The notes: generated by a model not told the origin, from the sequence alone. Positions 42,632 through 52,287 are shown, numbered from the stretch's first letter. The stretch: 64,000 nucleotides of DNA from Herminiimonas sp. (GCF_030655415.1 NZ_JAURVN010000014.1:744001-808000); one strand, 5' to 3'. Translations and numbers: made by a program.

Positions 42632-45247
42632 ATGTTATTAGAACAATTGCTAACGGACTATCCGGCGGCACAGGGCAACTTCGACGAGATGCGCGATGAG
42701 GCCGGGGAAACGCGGGCTCATTGGCGCACTTTTTTGGAGTATTTATCCAGAGAAACGCCCAATGAGATGCGTCAGCGCATCGACAATGTGCGCCGACGTT
42801 TACGCAACAACGGCGTCACCTACAACGTGTATGACGATGCCAGCGGTGTACACAGACCGTGGGATCTGAACGTACTGCCATTGATTTTGCCGCACGATGA
42901 ATGGGCCGAGATCGAAGCAGCCGTCACCCAGCGTGCCACACTGCTCAATCGTATCTTGCTGGATGTGTATGGCGAACAAAAGCTGCTGGAAGAAGGTTTA
43001 TTGCCGCCAGCGCTCATCCATGGCAATGCCGGTTTCCTGCGTCCTTGCCACGATATTGCACATCGCGATGGCATTGCCATGCACTTCTACGCAGTCGACA
43101 TGGCGCGTGCGCCCAACGGCCAATGGTGGGTCGTCGCCGACCGTACGCAAGCGCCGTCCGGCGCTGGTTATGCGCTGGAAAACCGCTCCATTATTTCTCG
43201 CGCTTTTCCTGATTTATTTCGTGACCTCAAAGTACAGCACTTGGCTGGATTTTTCTCCACCATGCGCGACAGCCTGGCGCATTGGGGTCGCTTGTGCGCC
43301 GCAAATCAATATGGCGATGAGCTTGGTTTGCCTTTGCGCGAAGACGAACAGCCGCTGATTGTTTTGCTGACGCCAGGGCCGTATAACGAAACCTATTACG
43401 AACAAACTTTCCTCGCAAAGTATCTTGGCTTTCCTTTGGTCGAAGGTAGTGACCTGACGGTACGTAACGGCATGGTCTGGTACAAAACGCTGTCCGGCCT
43501 GCAGCGCGTGCATGTCATTCTGCGCCGCGTCGATGATGATTTTTGCGATCCGCTTGAACTGCGTACCGATTCGGTTTTGGGTGTGGCCGGCTTGATCGAA
43601 GCCGCACGGCGCGGCAATGTACTCATCGCCAACAGCCTCGGTTCCAATCTGCTGTCATCGGGTGCCTTGCTGGGCTTCTTGCCTACTCTATGCCAACGCC
43701 TGCTGGACGAACCGTTGAAAATGCCTTCCGTCGGCACTTGGTGGTGCGGCGAACCTCTTGCGCTGGAACAGGTGATCGAAAATCTGGATAGGCTGATCAT
43801 CAAGCCGAGCTTTCCGCAATTGCAAAACATGCCGGTGTTCGGTCAGGATTTGAAAGGTGAAGCGCGCGACGCGTTCATCGCCAGCTTGCGCGCTGAACCG
43901 CAAAATTTCGTCGCACAAGATTTAGTACAACTGTCGCAGGCCCCTGTTTGGAAATCCGATAAGAAACCCGGCCTCGATGCATCGGCGATCGGCTTGCGGG
44001 TCTATGCCTGCGCCACGCCAGATGGCTATGTCGTGATGCCAGGCGGCTTGACGCGCGTCGCGACCGGTCCTGATGCGCGCGTGCTGACGATGCAGCGCGG
44101 CGGGGGTAGTAAAGATACATGGGTACAAGGAATAGCCAGTACTCCAATGCTGAACATGCGGCAACTCGCTGTCAGCAATGAAGACTTGCTGCGTGAAGAT
44201 ACGCGCCTGTCGAGCCGTCTAACTGAAAATTTGTACTGGTTTGGTCGCTATACCGAACGCTGCATGACTGTGTCGCGCCTGATACGCACCACTCTCGACT
44301 TCATGCTGAATACTCAGCCAGAACATCGGGGTAAAGAATGGCCAGTAATTCAGGGTTTGTGCAAGTCGTTCGGCTTGATAGAGAGCATTCCGGAAGAACA
44401 AAGCCAAACGCAAAGTCAGGGGCAAAGTCAAAGTCAGTCGCAAAAGACGGAAGAATTGCTAAGCGATGCCGAGGTCGAAGCTGCATTGGTGCTGGCGGTC
44501 ATCTCAACAGATTTGCCGGGACCTGCGTCCTATCTTGAACAGCTCTATCGCATCGGCAGCCAATTGCGTGAACGACTGTCACAGGACAATTGGCGCATTC
44601 TGAACCGCATGATAGAACGTCCCGACAGCAGCGCGCCGCCATCTTTGGCCGAAGCTGGCGTAATACTCGATGAGACGATCACTTCGCTGATGACGCTGGC
44701 GGGCTTTGCGACCGACGGTATGACGCGCGACAACAGCTGGCGCTTTCTATCGATAGGCCGACGTATAGAACGGCTGCAATTTCAGTGCGTCATCCTGCAA
44801 CATGCGCTGCAAATGAACTCCGGCAGCTACCTCGATTGGTTGCTCGAATTATCGGACAGCAGCGTCACTTATCGCTCGCGTTACAAGGCGCGTCCGGAAT
44901 GGGTACGCACCCTAGATCTGTTGCTGCTGGACGAGACCAATCCACGCTCCGTCATGTTTCAACTGCAAGGTATCGTGAAGTATCAGGAAAAACTTTCCGT
45001 GACCTATGGCTATTGCGGCGAAAGACTGCTGACACCGGTCATGAAAGAACTGAGCGCTCTATCACCGAGAACCGATCTGCGCAGTGGCAATTTAGAACTG
45101 GTTGATTTGCTGGCGCGTATCAACCTCGCCAGCTATGAAGTTTCTGAACAACTAGGCTTGCGTTTCTTCAGCTATACGGGTGACATGCGTGGCGATGTTC
45201 GTGGCGACAATATGGACGAGGAACAAGCAGCATGTGCGCATCAATGA
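42632..45247 (+). CDS. Circularly permuted ATP-grasp/alpha-E fusion protein
   Basis: Residues about 70-480 form a circularly permuted type 2 ATP-grasp domain, recognisable by DVYGEQKLLEEGLLPP, then HFYAVDMARAPNGQWWVV, PGPYNETYYEQTFLAKYLGF and an IKPSFP segment. Residues about 525-850 are an alpha-E (DUF403-type) helical domain beginning LSSRLTENLYWFGRYTERC. In many genomes these are two separate genes; here they are fused, joined in part by a low-complexity Gln/Ser stretch near nucleotides 44400-44445. It should be a cytoplasmic ATP-dependent ligase; the substrate is unknown. It overlaps the start of the next gene, so translational coupling is likely. Confidence 0.93.
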   Translation: MLLEQLLTDYPAAQGNFDEMRDEAGETRAHWRTFLEYLSRETPNEMRQRIDNVRRRLRNNGVTYNVYDDASGVHRPWDLNVLPLILPHDEWAEIEAAVTQRATLLNRILLDVYGEQKLLEEGLLPPALIHGNAGFLRPCHDIAHRDGIAMHFYAVDMARAPNGQWWVVADRTQAPSGAGYALENRSIISRAFPDLFRDLKVQHLAGFFSTMRDSLAHWGRLCAANQYGDELGLPLREDEQPLIVLLTPGPYNETYYEQTFLAKYLGFPLVEGSDLTVRNGMVWYKTLSGLQRVHVILRRVDDDFCDPLELRTDSVLGVAGLIEAARRGNVLIANSLGSNLLSSGALLGFLPTLCQRLLDEPLKMPSVGTWWCGEPLALEQVIENLDRLIIKPSFPQLQNMPVFGQDLKGEARDAFIASLRAEPQNFVAQDLVQLSQAPVWKSDKKPGLDASAIGLRVYACATPDGYVVMPGGLTRVATGPDARVLTMQRGGGSKDTWVQGIASTPMLNMRQLAVSNEDLLREDTRLSSRLTENLYWFGRYTERCMTVSRLIRTTLDFMLNTQPEHRGKEWPVIQGLCKSFGLIESIPEEQSQTQSQGQSQSQSQKTEELLSDAEVEAALVLAVISTDLPGPASYLEQLYRIGSQLRERLSQDNWRILNRMIERPDSSAPPSLAEAGVILDETITSLMTLAGFATDGMTRDNSWRFLSIGRRIERLQFQCVILQHALQMNSGSYLDWLLELSDSSVTYRSRYKARPEWVRTLDLLLLDETNPRSVMFQLQGIVKYQEKLSVTYGYCGERLLTPVMKELSALSPRTDLRSGNLELVDLLARINLASYEVSEQLGLRFFSYTGDMRGDVRGDNMDEEQAACAHQ

Positions 45248-46140
45248 CGAACAATCCGGTTGCGCATTATCGGATTGTGCACCAGACGCGCTACACTTAT
45301 CAAAGTATGGTGACCTTGTCGCAGCAATACCTGCACATGTCGCCGCGCTCTTTTTGTTATCAGGATGTGTTGTCGCATGATGTGCAGATAGGCCCAGAGC
45401 CGGCTGAGTCTTCTGACAGCGCTGATTATTTTGGCAACAGCACTCGATACATCACGATTACAGCGCCGCATCAAGAGTTGCTGGTGCATGCGGAATTTAC
45501 CGTCGCAGTGCGAGCGCGGCAGACTGTTGACGCCATCAGCGCTACCTTGCCGTGGGAAACCGTGCGCGATGAGCTGCGCCAGTTCCAAGGCGGCGACGCG
45601 CTGGAGCCACTGCACTTTCTTTACGCGTCGCCGCATGTGATCTGCAGCAAGGATCTGGCGCAATACGCGCTAATCAGCTTCACACCAGGTCGACCACACC
45701 TGGATGCAGCGCTCGATTTAACCAAGCGCATTTACGATGATTTCGAATTCGATGGCGAAGCCACCGACATTTCCACGCCGCTGGCACAAGTACTCACAGA
45801 TCGACGCGGCGTGTGTCAGGATTTTGCGCAACTAATGATCGGTTGCCTGCGTAGTATTGGTTTGCCGGCACGTTATGTCAGCGGCTACATCCTGACGCAT
45901 CCGCCCGCAGGTCAGCCGCGCTTGATAGGCGCCGATGCATCGCATGCCTGGGCTTCTGTGTTCTGTCCCGAATTCGGCTGGGTTGATTTCGACCCCACCA
46001 ACGGCTGCCTGGTACAACACGAACACATCACCTTGGGCTGGGGTCGCGACTTCAGCGACGTTACGCCTATGCGCGGTATCGTACTCGGCGGCGGCAAGCA
46101 TGGACTGCAAGTCAACGTGACGGTCAGTGTTAATGAATAA
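45232..46140 (+). CDS. Transglutaminase-like cysteine peptidase
   Basis: The 302-residue protein has the bacterial transglutaminase N-domain (HYRIVHQTRYTYQ) and a core with Cys195 (RRGVCQDFAQ), His239 (DASHAW) and Asp254 (VDFDPTNG). I take ATG 45232 because AGGAA lies about eight bases upstream; ATG 45244, in an ATGA overlap with the previous stop, is the alternative. The 16-base overlap points to translational coupling with the ATP-grasp gene. It is a smaller relative of the N-terminal part of the operon's first protein. Inference: it hydrolyses or transfers the amide product made by the ATP-grasp enzyme. No signal peptide is seen. Confidence 0.93.
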   Translation: MCASMTNNPVAHYRIVHQTRYTYQSMVTLSQQYLHMSPRSFCYQDVLSHDVQIGPEPAESSDSADYFGNSTRYITITAPHQELLVHAEFTVAVRARQTVDAISATLPWETVRDELRQFQGGDALEPLHFLYASPHVICSKDLAQYALISFTPGRPHLDAALDLTKRIYDDFEFDGEATDISTPLAQVLTDRRGVCQDFAQLMIGCLRSIGLPARYVSGYILTHPPAGQPRLIGADASHAWASVFCPEFGWVDFDPTNGCLVQHEHITLGWGRDFSDVTPMRGIVLGGGKHGLQVNVTVSVNE

Positions 46141-46232
46141 AACACGCTAGAACATTCGATTCACGGAACGATCTCGATTCCAGATGATCAATCTTTTCAT
46201 CTCTGTAACTCACCCGAACAAGACAGGACAGA

Positions 46233-47303
46233 ATGAAAACATTTCACTGCGATCAATGCGGTCAGCAAGTATTTTTTGAAAATGTGCGCTGCGAAAACTG
46301 TGGCGGCATGCTTGGCTTTCTACCAGATCAGCGAGCGATCGGCACCTTCGAATCTGAGGATGAAGGTTTATGGCGTAGCCTGAATCCAAAAAATGCCGGC
46401 CTACATTACAAACAGTGTACAAATTACGTGCAACAAAATGCATGCAACTGGATGTTGCCTGCCGATGCAGAAAATGATTTGTGCGACTCCTGCCAATTGA
46501 CGCGCACCATCCCCGATTTATCTAACGAAAAAAATCTGCTTTACTGGAAGCGACTGGAAGCTGCGAAACGCCGCTTGCTGTTTTCGCTGTGGGAATTGCA
46601 CTTGCAACCGACGCCTAAAGTGGTCGATGAAGATACCGGCATGGCTTTCGAATTTCTGGAAGATACGCCGGAGAAAAGAGTCATGACTGGTCATGACAAT
46701 GGGCTGATTGTCATCAATATTGCAGAAGCCGATCCTGCCCGACGCGAGAAGGCGCGCGAAAATATGAACGAGCAATATCGCACCCTGCTCGGTCACTTCC
46801 GCCATGAAAGTGGACATTATTATTTCGACCGACTGATCGTCGATTCAAAATGGCTGACACCGTTCAGAGAATTATTCGGCGACGAACAGCAGGATTACAG
46901 CGAAGCTCTCGAAAACCATTACAAAAATGGTCCACCTGCGGACTGGGATCAACGCTTTGTCAGCAGCTATGCGAGCTCGCATCCGTGGGAAGATTGGGCT
47001 GAAACCTGGGCGCATTATCTGCACATGATAGACACGCTGCAAACTGCCTATTCCTGCGGCATGACACTAGAGCCGCGTAAAGCGCGCGAACCAACTCTTG
47101 CCATCGAAAAGCAACCGCTAAAAACCGGATCATTCAGCGAATTGGCGGACAACTGGTTTGCATTGACCTATGTGCTGAACAGTCTGAATCGCAGCATCGG
47201 CATGCCGGATGCCTATCCGTTTGCGCTATCGAACGAAGTGATGCAGAAACTGCAGTTCATCCATGAGGTAGCACTTGCGCAAAAAACCGCAGCCAAAGCC
47301 TAG
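46233..47303 (+). CDS. Zinc-ribbon putative zinc metallopeptidase
   Basis: The 356-residue product opens with a zinc ribbon (Cys6, Cys9, Cys20, Cys23 in CDQCG and CENCGG). A second cysteine cluster follows near residues 62-90 (ending CDSC). The metallopeptidase motif HESGH is at 191-195 (the H-E-x-x-H pattern), and EDWAETWAHYLH further on probably supplies the third ligand. This matches the family of putative zinc-binding metallopeptidases with an N-terminal ribbon. It is cytoplasmic by lack of a signal. It lies 92 bases after the transglutaminase gene and the same set of four often clusters, so it may act on the same unknown peptide product. Substrate unknown. Confidence 0.88.
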   Translation: MKTFHCDQCGQQVFFENVRCENCGGMLGFLPDQRAIGTFESEDEGLWRSLNPKNAGLHYKQCTNYVQQNACNWMLPADAENDLCDSCQLTRTIPDLSNEKNLLYWKRLEAAKRRLLFSLWELHLQPTPKVVDEDTGMAFEFLEDTPEKRVMTGHDNGLIVINIAEADPARREKARENMNEQYRTLLGHFRHESGHYYFDRLIVDSKWLTPFRELFGDEQQDYSEALENHYKNGPPADWDQRFVSSYASSHPWEDWAETWAHYLHMIDTLQTAYSCGMTLEPRKAREPTLAIEKQPLKTGSFSELADNWFALTYVLNSLNRSIGMPDAYPFALSNEVMQKLQFIHEVALAQKTAAKA

Positions 47304-47350
47304 CCCGGTGCAACACAAAAGCTGTGTTATTGGAACGTATTATGTAAGAA

Positions 47351-47372
47351 CACGATCAAGAAATTGATCGTG
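47351..47372. other. Perfect hairpin upstream of tRNA 3' end
   Basis: CACGATCAA, loop GAAA and TTGATCGTG form a perfect 9-base stem. It lies 39 bases past the 3' end of the leftward tRNA and 47 bases past the rightward metallopeptidase gene. It lacks a T-run, so it may be a processing or weak termination element for either transcript. Confidence 0.4.
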
Positions 47373-47410
47373 GATGATGCAGATCGCAGCACATATCTGA
47401 TCAAGGAATT

Positions 47411-47485
47411 TGGTGGGAAGTACAAGTTTCGAACTTGTGACCTATCGCGTGTGAGGCGATCGCTCTACCCCTGAGCTAACCTCCC
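47411..47485 (-). tRNA. tRNA-Val (anticodon CAC)
   Basis: Reading leftward, the acceptor arm GGGAGGT pairs with ACTTCCC (one G-T pair), followed by an encoded CCA. The D arm (GCTCAGGGGTAGAGC), an anticodon stem ATCGC/GCGAT with loop CTCACAC, and a T arm with GTTCGAA are all present. The anticodon is CAC, which reads GUG valine codons. It lies 38 bases downstream of dnaQ on the same strand and may share its transcript. Confidence 0.95.
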
Positions 47486-47523
47486 GAGTTTGGTGAAATT
47501 ATCTCATAAAAGGCTCGCGCCTA

Positions 47524-48231
47524 TCAATTGGGAGTCGCGGCACGCCACAAGCATTGTCCGCGCACTTCCTTGTCCAGACTTTTCATGACCAGTTCATGTT
47601 CGGCCAGCTCATCCTCGCTTGCCTTCTGCAACAAAACATCAGCGATTGCAACCACTTCCAGCATCACGCCATCGCTATCAACATCTTGCCCGCCTAGATC
47701 CATAGACAAGCTGTTCTGACCGCGCGTCATCGCCAGATAAACTTCTGCCAGCAATTCAGCATCCAGCAACGCGCCATGCAATGCACGGTGCGCGTTCGAT
47801 ATGCCATAACGATCGCACAATGCATCCAGCGAATTACGCTTACCTGGATGCATTTCTTTTGCCTGCACCAGCGTATCAATCACCAGGCCTACATGCTCTC
47901 TGAAGAGTGGACTATCGACGCGTTTCAGTTCAGCATCAAGAAAGCCGACGTCGAACGGTGCGTTATGAATAATCACGTCGGCGCCGCTGATGTAGTCGCG
48001 GAATTCATTTGCAATTTCTGCAAACTTTGGTTTGTCGCTGAGGAATTCAGTCGTCAATCCGTGGACTGCCAACGCGCCTTCTTCAGAATCACGTTCAGGA
48101 TTGATGTAGTGATGAAAGTTGTTGCCCGTCAAACGACGGTCTATTAATTCAACGCAACCGATTTCAATAATGCGATCGCCGGAGCGTGGATTCAGTCCAG
48201 TGGTTTCTGTATCGAGAACAATTTGGCGCAT
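47524..48231 (-). CDS. dnaQ: DNA polymerase III epsilon subunit, 3'-5' proofreading exonuclease
   Basis: The 235-residue product is close to the family's usual length. Exo I is DTETTGL (Asp7, Glu9), Exo II lies around HNAPFDVGFLD, and Exo III is the HRALHGALLDAELL segment, with the H-x4-D spacing of the DnaQ/DEDDh class. It removes misincorporated bases at the replication fork, bound to the alpha subunit through its C-terminal tail. The last 50 residues are more variable, as usual for the alpha-binding tail. It is the third gene of a leftward set after the methyltransferase and rnhA, a neighbourhood common in betaproteobacteria, with tRNA-Val behind it. Confidence 0.96.
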   Translation of the reverse strand: MRQIVLDTETTGLNPRSGDRIIEIGCVELIDRRLTGNNFHHYINPERDSEEGALAVHGLTTEFLSDKPKFAEIANEFRDYISGADVIIHNAPFDVGFLDAELKRVDSPLFREHVGLVIDTLVQAKEMHPGKRNSLDALCDRYGISNAHRALHGALLDAELLAEVYLAMTRGQNSLSMDLGGQDVDSDGVMLEVVAIADVLLQKASEDELAEHELVMKSLDKEVRGQCLWRAATPN

Positions 48232-48373
48232 GACTTAAATCTTCAAAAATTGATGGTTATTTTCGCCCCTACACATCGCGAAAAAATTAACTGCATTGGC
48301 GAACAAACGTCCGTGCATAAGCTGGGATTTATCTGACGGAAAATCGAATGCCGCGCAGCGTTTGAGGTGTACT

Positions 48374-48811
48374 TCAGGCTGAGCTGGTTTCTACACCGCG
48401 ATTTGCCAGCGCGTCTGCACGCTCATTGCCGACGTGACCGTTATGACCGCGCACCCAACGCCATTCGATTTTATGTCGGGCTTGCGCGGCATCCAGCGCT
48501 TGCCATAAATCGACGTTCTTGACCGGCGCCTTCGCTGCAGTTTTCCAGCCGCGCGCTTTCCAGCCATGTATCCATTCGCTGATACCTTTTTGTACGTATT
48601 GGCTATCTGTATGTACGACAACTTCGCATGGTCGCGTCAATGCATTCAACGCTTCGATTACTGCTTTCAATTCCATACGGTTATTCGTGGTGCCTGGTTC
48701 ACCGCCGAACAATTCTTTCTCGCGTTCACCCATCACCAGCAATGCGCCCCAACCGCCGCGACCGGGATTACCCTTGCATGCGCCGTCGGTAAAAATGTCT
48801 ATCTTTTCCAT
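48374..48811 (-). CDS. rnhA: Ribonuclease HI
   Basis: The enzyme cuts RNA in RNA-DNA hybrids. I start it at ATG 48809-48811, giving 145 residues with the first carboxylate at Asp9 ([12 protein letters not shown]), Glu47 (NRMELKAV) and Asp69 (VHTDSQYV). A seven-codon GTG extension upstream (to 48832) is possible but less likely. The [15 protein letters not shown] segment supplies the last catalytic residues. It lies 41 bases downstream of the methyltransferase gene and upstream of dnaQ on the same strand, so one operon is likely. Confidence 0.96.
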   Translation of the reverse strand: MEKIDIFTDGACKGNPGRGGWGALLVMGEREKELFGGEPGTTNNRMELKAVIEALNALTRPCEVVVHTDSQYVQKGISEWIHGWKARGWKTAAKAPVKNVDLWQALDAAQARHKIEWRWVRGHNGHVGNERADALANRGVETSSA

Positions 48812-48852
48812 ACGTTCTTCGTGTTTTTCCACTTTGCTGTTCTTCTTTTAAT

Positions 48853-49623
48853 CTATCGATGAATCTTGTTCGTTGCCGGCACGCCTTGTGGTGCCGCAGC
48901 TTTTTGCGTCTTCCATGCAGGGCCGATCAGACGCATCCCTTTGACGCGCTTGATCGCTTGCACTACGTACACTGCGCCCAGATAAGGCCACCATTGTTCG
49001 CCGGCTTTTTCCATGAAGGAAAACCGCTGCAACCATTTTTCAGTTTCGCAAGGTGGCGCATAACAACCTAGATGGCCGCCACTGACTTCCATATTCAATA
49101 ATTCCAACCAATCCTTCAGACGCGACAAGCTGATGAACTCGCCCTCTTGCGGCAAGAAATAGCTTTCACTCAAACGTCCCGCGACTTGCCGCGCGCCCCA
49201 CAAACTGAATGGGTTAAAACCGGAGATGATGACCTGACCTTCCGGTATCAGCACGCGCTCCACTTCGCGCAAAACCTGATGCGGCTCTTTTGCAAATTCC
49301 AGCACATGCGGCAACACAATCAAGTCGATGCTATTCGAAGCAAATGGCAATTCCTCAAAATCCTGCACCACCACCAACGGTTTGGCGACATTATCGTAAC
49401 CAGTCGCGGGAATCAACGTATCAGTCAGCCATTGATGCGGCATCCGGTTCGCACGCAAAGCTTGAATCTGCGGCAAACCTATCTGCGTCGCGTTAAAGCC
49501 AAAAATATCGACAGTCAATTCATCAAGACGCGCGTGCTCCCAATCGCGCACATAATTGCCGGCCGGCGTCTCTAGCCAGGAGCCGAGAGATATAATGGAT
49601 TTTTCAGACGAAAATGTTTCCAT
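48853..49623 (-). CDS. SAM-dependent methyltransferase-like protein
   Basis: The product has the later part of a class I methyltransferase: [20 protein letters not shown], then [21 protein letters not shown] and a [12 protein letters not shown] stretch. The glycine-rich GxGxG loop that normally opens the fold is not recognisable, so SAM binding may be altered or lost. Starts at 49623 (used here) and 49629 are both possible; neither has a good ribosome site, and a TTG start at 49665 is less likely. The neighbourhood (divergent gloB, downstream rnhA and dnaQ) is conserved in related bacteria. The substrate is unknown. Confidence 0.85.
   Translation of the reverse strand: METFSSEKSIISLGSWLETPAGNYVRDWEHARLDELTVDIFGFNATQIGLPQIQALRANRMPHQWLTDTLIPATGYDNVAKPLVVVQDFEELPFASNSIDLIVLPHVLEFAKEPHQVLREVERVLIPEGQVIISGFNPFSLWGARQVAGRLSESYFLPQEGEFISLSRLKDWLELLNMEVSGGHLGCYAPPCETEKWLQRFSFMEKAGEQWWPYLGAVYVVQAIKRVKGMRLIGPAWKTQKAAAPQGVPATNKIHR
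49591..49596 (+). promoter_or_regulatory. Possible -10 box for gloB
   Basis: TATAAT matches the sigma-70 -10 consensus exactly and lies 26 bases before the ATG at 49622. No good -35 box is found at 16-18 bases upstream, so this is tentative. The box lies inside the coding region of the divergent methyltransferase if that gene begins at an upstream site. Confidence 0.35.
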
Positions 49624-50401
49624 GCGCATGTTGAATGTTTTAACCGTTCCCGCTTTTAACGACAATTATCTATGGATTATCCACGATGGCGTGCACGCTG
49701 CCGTAGTTGATCCGGGCGATGCTGCGCCGATTCTGGATGCGTTGAAAGAACACAAGCTGTCCTTAGTCGCTATTCTACTGACACATCACCACAGTGACCA
49801 TGTCGGCGGTGTCGCAAAACTCTTGCAACATTACAAAGTCCCGGTATTTGCGCCACGCAATGATCCGATTGCCAACGTGACGCAGCCCTTGGATGAAGGT
49901 GACATTGTCACCATTCCCGAACTCGATTTGAAATTATCTGTGCTCGAAGTGCCCGGCCATACGCTAGGCCATATTGCCTATGTGGCAGCCGAGCAAGGCT
50001 GGCTGTTTTGTGGCGACACTCTGTTTGCCGGCGGTTGCGGGCGTTTGTTTGAAGGCACGCCCAAGCAAATGCTGTCGTCGCTGGAAAAACTGGCAGCGTT
50101 GCCGGATGACACCAAAGTCTATTGTGCGCATGAATACACAATATCCAACCTACGCTTTGCCTTGGCTGCAGAGCCTGGCAACGCGGCGTTGGCTGCCCGC
50201 TTTGAGGCTGAACAGGCGAAACGCGCTAAAGATATCCCGACGGTCCCATCCAATATCGGACTGGAAAAATCGACGAATCCCTTTTTGCGCGCCCGCGTAC
50301 CAGCGATTGCGCAGCAATTGATAGACGAAGGCCGAGTGGAAAATAACGATCCGGTCGCCGTATTCGCCGCGCTGCGCGAATGGAAAAACAACTTCCGCTG
50401 A
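49622..50401 (+). CDS. gloB: Hydroxyacylglutathione hydrolase (glyoxalase II)
   Basis: The 259-residue product belongs to the metallo-beta-lactamase fold; THHHSDH at 54-60 is the classical two-metal-binding motif. [16 protein letters not shown] and the C-terminal NPFLRAR segment are typical of glyoxalase II. It hydrolyses S-lactoylglutathione to lactate and glutathione in methylglyoxal detoxification. The N-terminus [12 protein letters not shown] fits the family; an ATG at 49628 would also do, and an upstream one at 49595 would add nine residues. Its start codon overlaps that of the divergent methyltransferase gene. Confidence 0.96.
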   Translation: MRMLNVLTVPAFNDNYLWIIHDGVHAAVVDPGDAAPILDALKEHKLSLVAILLTHHHSDHVGGVAKLLQHYKVPVFAPRNDPIANVTQPLDEGDIVTIPELDLKLSVLEVPGHTLGHIAYVAAEQGWLFCGDTLFAGGCGRLFEGTPKQMLSSLEKLAALPDDTKVYCAHEYTISNLRFALAAEPGNAALAARFEAEQAKRAKDIPTVPSNIGLEKSTNPFLRARVPAIAQQLIDEGRVENNDPVAVFAALREWKNNFR

Positions 50402-50497
50402 GATTTTTTCTTGTAATTTAGCGGATTAATGTTAATTTATTAACAGCTAGCGATAGTCAAAAATCAACTTTAATCACTAGCAGTTGTGTAAATTGTC

Positions 50498-50527
50498 TTG
50501 ACGAGCAAAATGCGCATTACTTACACT
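50498..50527 (+). promoter_or_regulatory. Possible promoter of mltD
   Basis: A TTGACG box (50498-50503) and TACACT (50522-50527) are 18 bases apart, about 55 bases ahead of the start codon. The -10 box is weak (four of six). The gap also holds an inverted GTTAAT/ATTAAC pair near 50430. Confidence 0.4.
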
Positions 50528-50581
50528 CGACAATTATTCTTTTCAACCGGCTGATCATGGGTCGGTATTTTGTGAGACCCC

Positions 50582-52186
50582 ATGCCTAGATCCGATTTAA
50601 AAGTATCTGTTAAAGTTATTTCCGCTGCCGTTTTCCTACTCGGCACCGTCACCGCCTCCCACGCCGCCAGCGATTTGTCGCTACCCTACTCCTACAGTAG
50701 CTGGGCACAAGATGCAGCGCTGCAAGACAACCCCAACCTCGCCAATGATCCGCTTAGCGAATTCGTCGTCGCCAGCGATGTCGATGTATGGGCGCGCATA
50801 CGCAAGGGTTTTGCGATTCCGGATCTGGTAGACAACCAACTCGTCATCAACCAGACGCTTTGGTACAGCTCGCGTCCTGACTACATAGGTCGCACCACCA
50901 AACGTGCATCGCTGTATCTGTATCACGTGGTCGAGGAGTTGGAAAAACGCGGCATGCCGACCGAACTGGCTTTGTTACCGTTCATCGAATCGGCTTTCAA
51001 TCCGCAAGCGTATTCGACTGCGAAAGCAGCCGGCATGTGGCAATTCATTCCATCCACAGGTCGCGACTTCAATCTGAAGCAAAACATGTTCAAGGATGAA
51101 CGTCGCAGCGTGCTGGCATCGACCGATGCAGCGCTGACTTATCTGCAACGTTTGTATGGCATGTTCGGCGACTGGCAGCTTGCATTAGCCGCGTATAACT
51201 GGGGCGAAGGTTCAGTGCAGCGCGCGATCAAGAAAGCCGAAGCGGCTGGCGTAGGTACCGATTTCAACAGCCTGTCGGTTTACATGCCGGCAGAAACCAA
51301 GAACTACGTTCCAAAGTTGCAAGCGGTCAAAAACATCATCGCAGCGCCTGACTCTTATGGCATCACGCTGGTCAAGGTCGATAATCAACCTTACTTTGTC
51401 AGCGTTGCAAAAACCCGCGATATCGACGTCAAGCTCGCGGCACAGTTTGCAGAAATGCCTATGGACGAATTCAAGGCATTGAATCCGCAATTCAATCGCC
51501 CTGTCATTACCGGCAGTAGCAACACACAAATTCTTCTGCCGCAAAGCAACGCAGAAAAATTCAAAACGAATCTGGGCAAGTGGGGACATGCATTGTCGTC
51601 ATGGACTGCGCACAAAGTCACTAACGCGCGCGAAAAAATTGAAGTCATTGCCGCAAGATTCCACACCACGCCGCAAGTTATTCGTGAGGTCAACAATATT
51701 CCACCGAAGATGGTGTTGAAAGCTGGCTCAACGATTTTGGTGCCGCGTACTGACGAGTCTTCGCAAAAGGATATTACACAAGACGTTGCTGATAACGCGA
51801 CGATGGCGATGGCGCCCGATGTGCCGGATTCGAAAAAAATCCATGTCACCGTCAAGAAGAGCGACACGATCAACACCATCGCAAACCGCTACAAAGTCAC
51901 GACTGCTCAGATCAAGAACTGGAACGATTTGCGTGGCGACAAACTGGCGAGTGGCCAGAAGCTAGAACTGCACGTACCTTTCCGTGCTGCCAGTACTACA
52001 CGTACGGCCAGCAAATCGAAGGCCAAATCCGAGTCCAGCAAAACCGTCACTCGACAAGCAAGCCGCAATACCAAATCGACTAAAACGGCCGCAGCGAAAT
52101 CCAGTAATAGCCGCTCTGCTTCGAGCAACAACCGCTCCAGCAAAGTCATCGTCTCCGCCCAATCTACTCGCGTCGCGATCAAGTAA
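50582..52186 (+). CDS. mltD: Membrane-bound lytic murein transglycosylase D
   Basis: The 534-residue protein has an N-terminal signal (hydrophobic core at about 11-25, ASHA at 25-28). The lytic transglycosylase domain follows, with catalytic Glu136 in PFIESAFNPQA and a GMWQFIPSTGRDF segment. Two LysM-type peptidoglycan-binding modules lie at about 340-395 and 415-460. The tail (about 465-534) is very rich in Ser, Lys, Arg and Thr. It cleaves glycan strands between MurNAc and GlcNAc in the periplasm to form anhydromuropeptides. No lipoprotein cysteine is obvious, so it may be soluble or held by LysM. It ends at a strong terminator shared with the convergent yej set. Confidence 0.94.
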   Translation: MPRSDLKVSVKVISAAVFLLGTVTASHAASDLSLPYSYSSWAQDAALQDNPNLANDPLSEFVVASDVDVWARIRKGFAIPDLVDNQLVINQTLWYSSRPDYIGRTTKRASLYLYHVVEELEKRGMPTELALLPFIESAFNPQAYSTAKAAGMWQFIPSTGRDFNLKQNMFKDERRSVLASTDAALTYLQRLYGMFGDWQLALAAYNWGEGSVQRAIKKAEAAGVGTDFNSLSVYMPAETKNYVPKLQAVKNIIAAPDSYGITLVKVDNQPYFVSVAKTRDIDVKLAAQFAEMPMDEFKALNPQFNRPVITGSSNTQILLPQSNAEKFKTNLGKWGHALSSWTAHKVTNAREKIEVIAARFHTTPQVIREVNNIPPKMVLKAGSTILVPRTDESSQKDITQDVADNATMAMAPDVPDSKKIHVTVKKSDTINTIANRYKVTTAQIKNWNDLRGDKLASGQKLELHVPFRAASTTRTASKSKAKSESSKTVTRQASRNTKSTKTAAAKSSNSRSASSNNRSSKVIVSAQSTRVAIK

Positions 52187-52199
52187 TAAACCATCAAAT

Positions 52200-52236
52200 A
52201 AAAAAAGCCCGACTCTGATTGAGTCGGGCTTTTTTT
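52200..52236. terminator. Bidirectional intrinsic terminator
   Basis: Stem arms AGCCCGACTC and GAGTCGGGCT surround the loop TGATT, with A-runs before and T-runs after. It can end mltD rightward and the yej operon leftward. Confidence 0.92.
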
Positions 52237-52287
52237 CAATGAGCGTGTTTAAAACATCCACTCGTTTTCACTGTGGATTTTTCTGCA

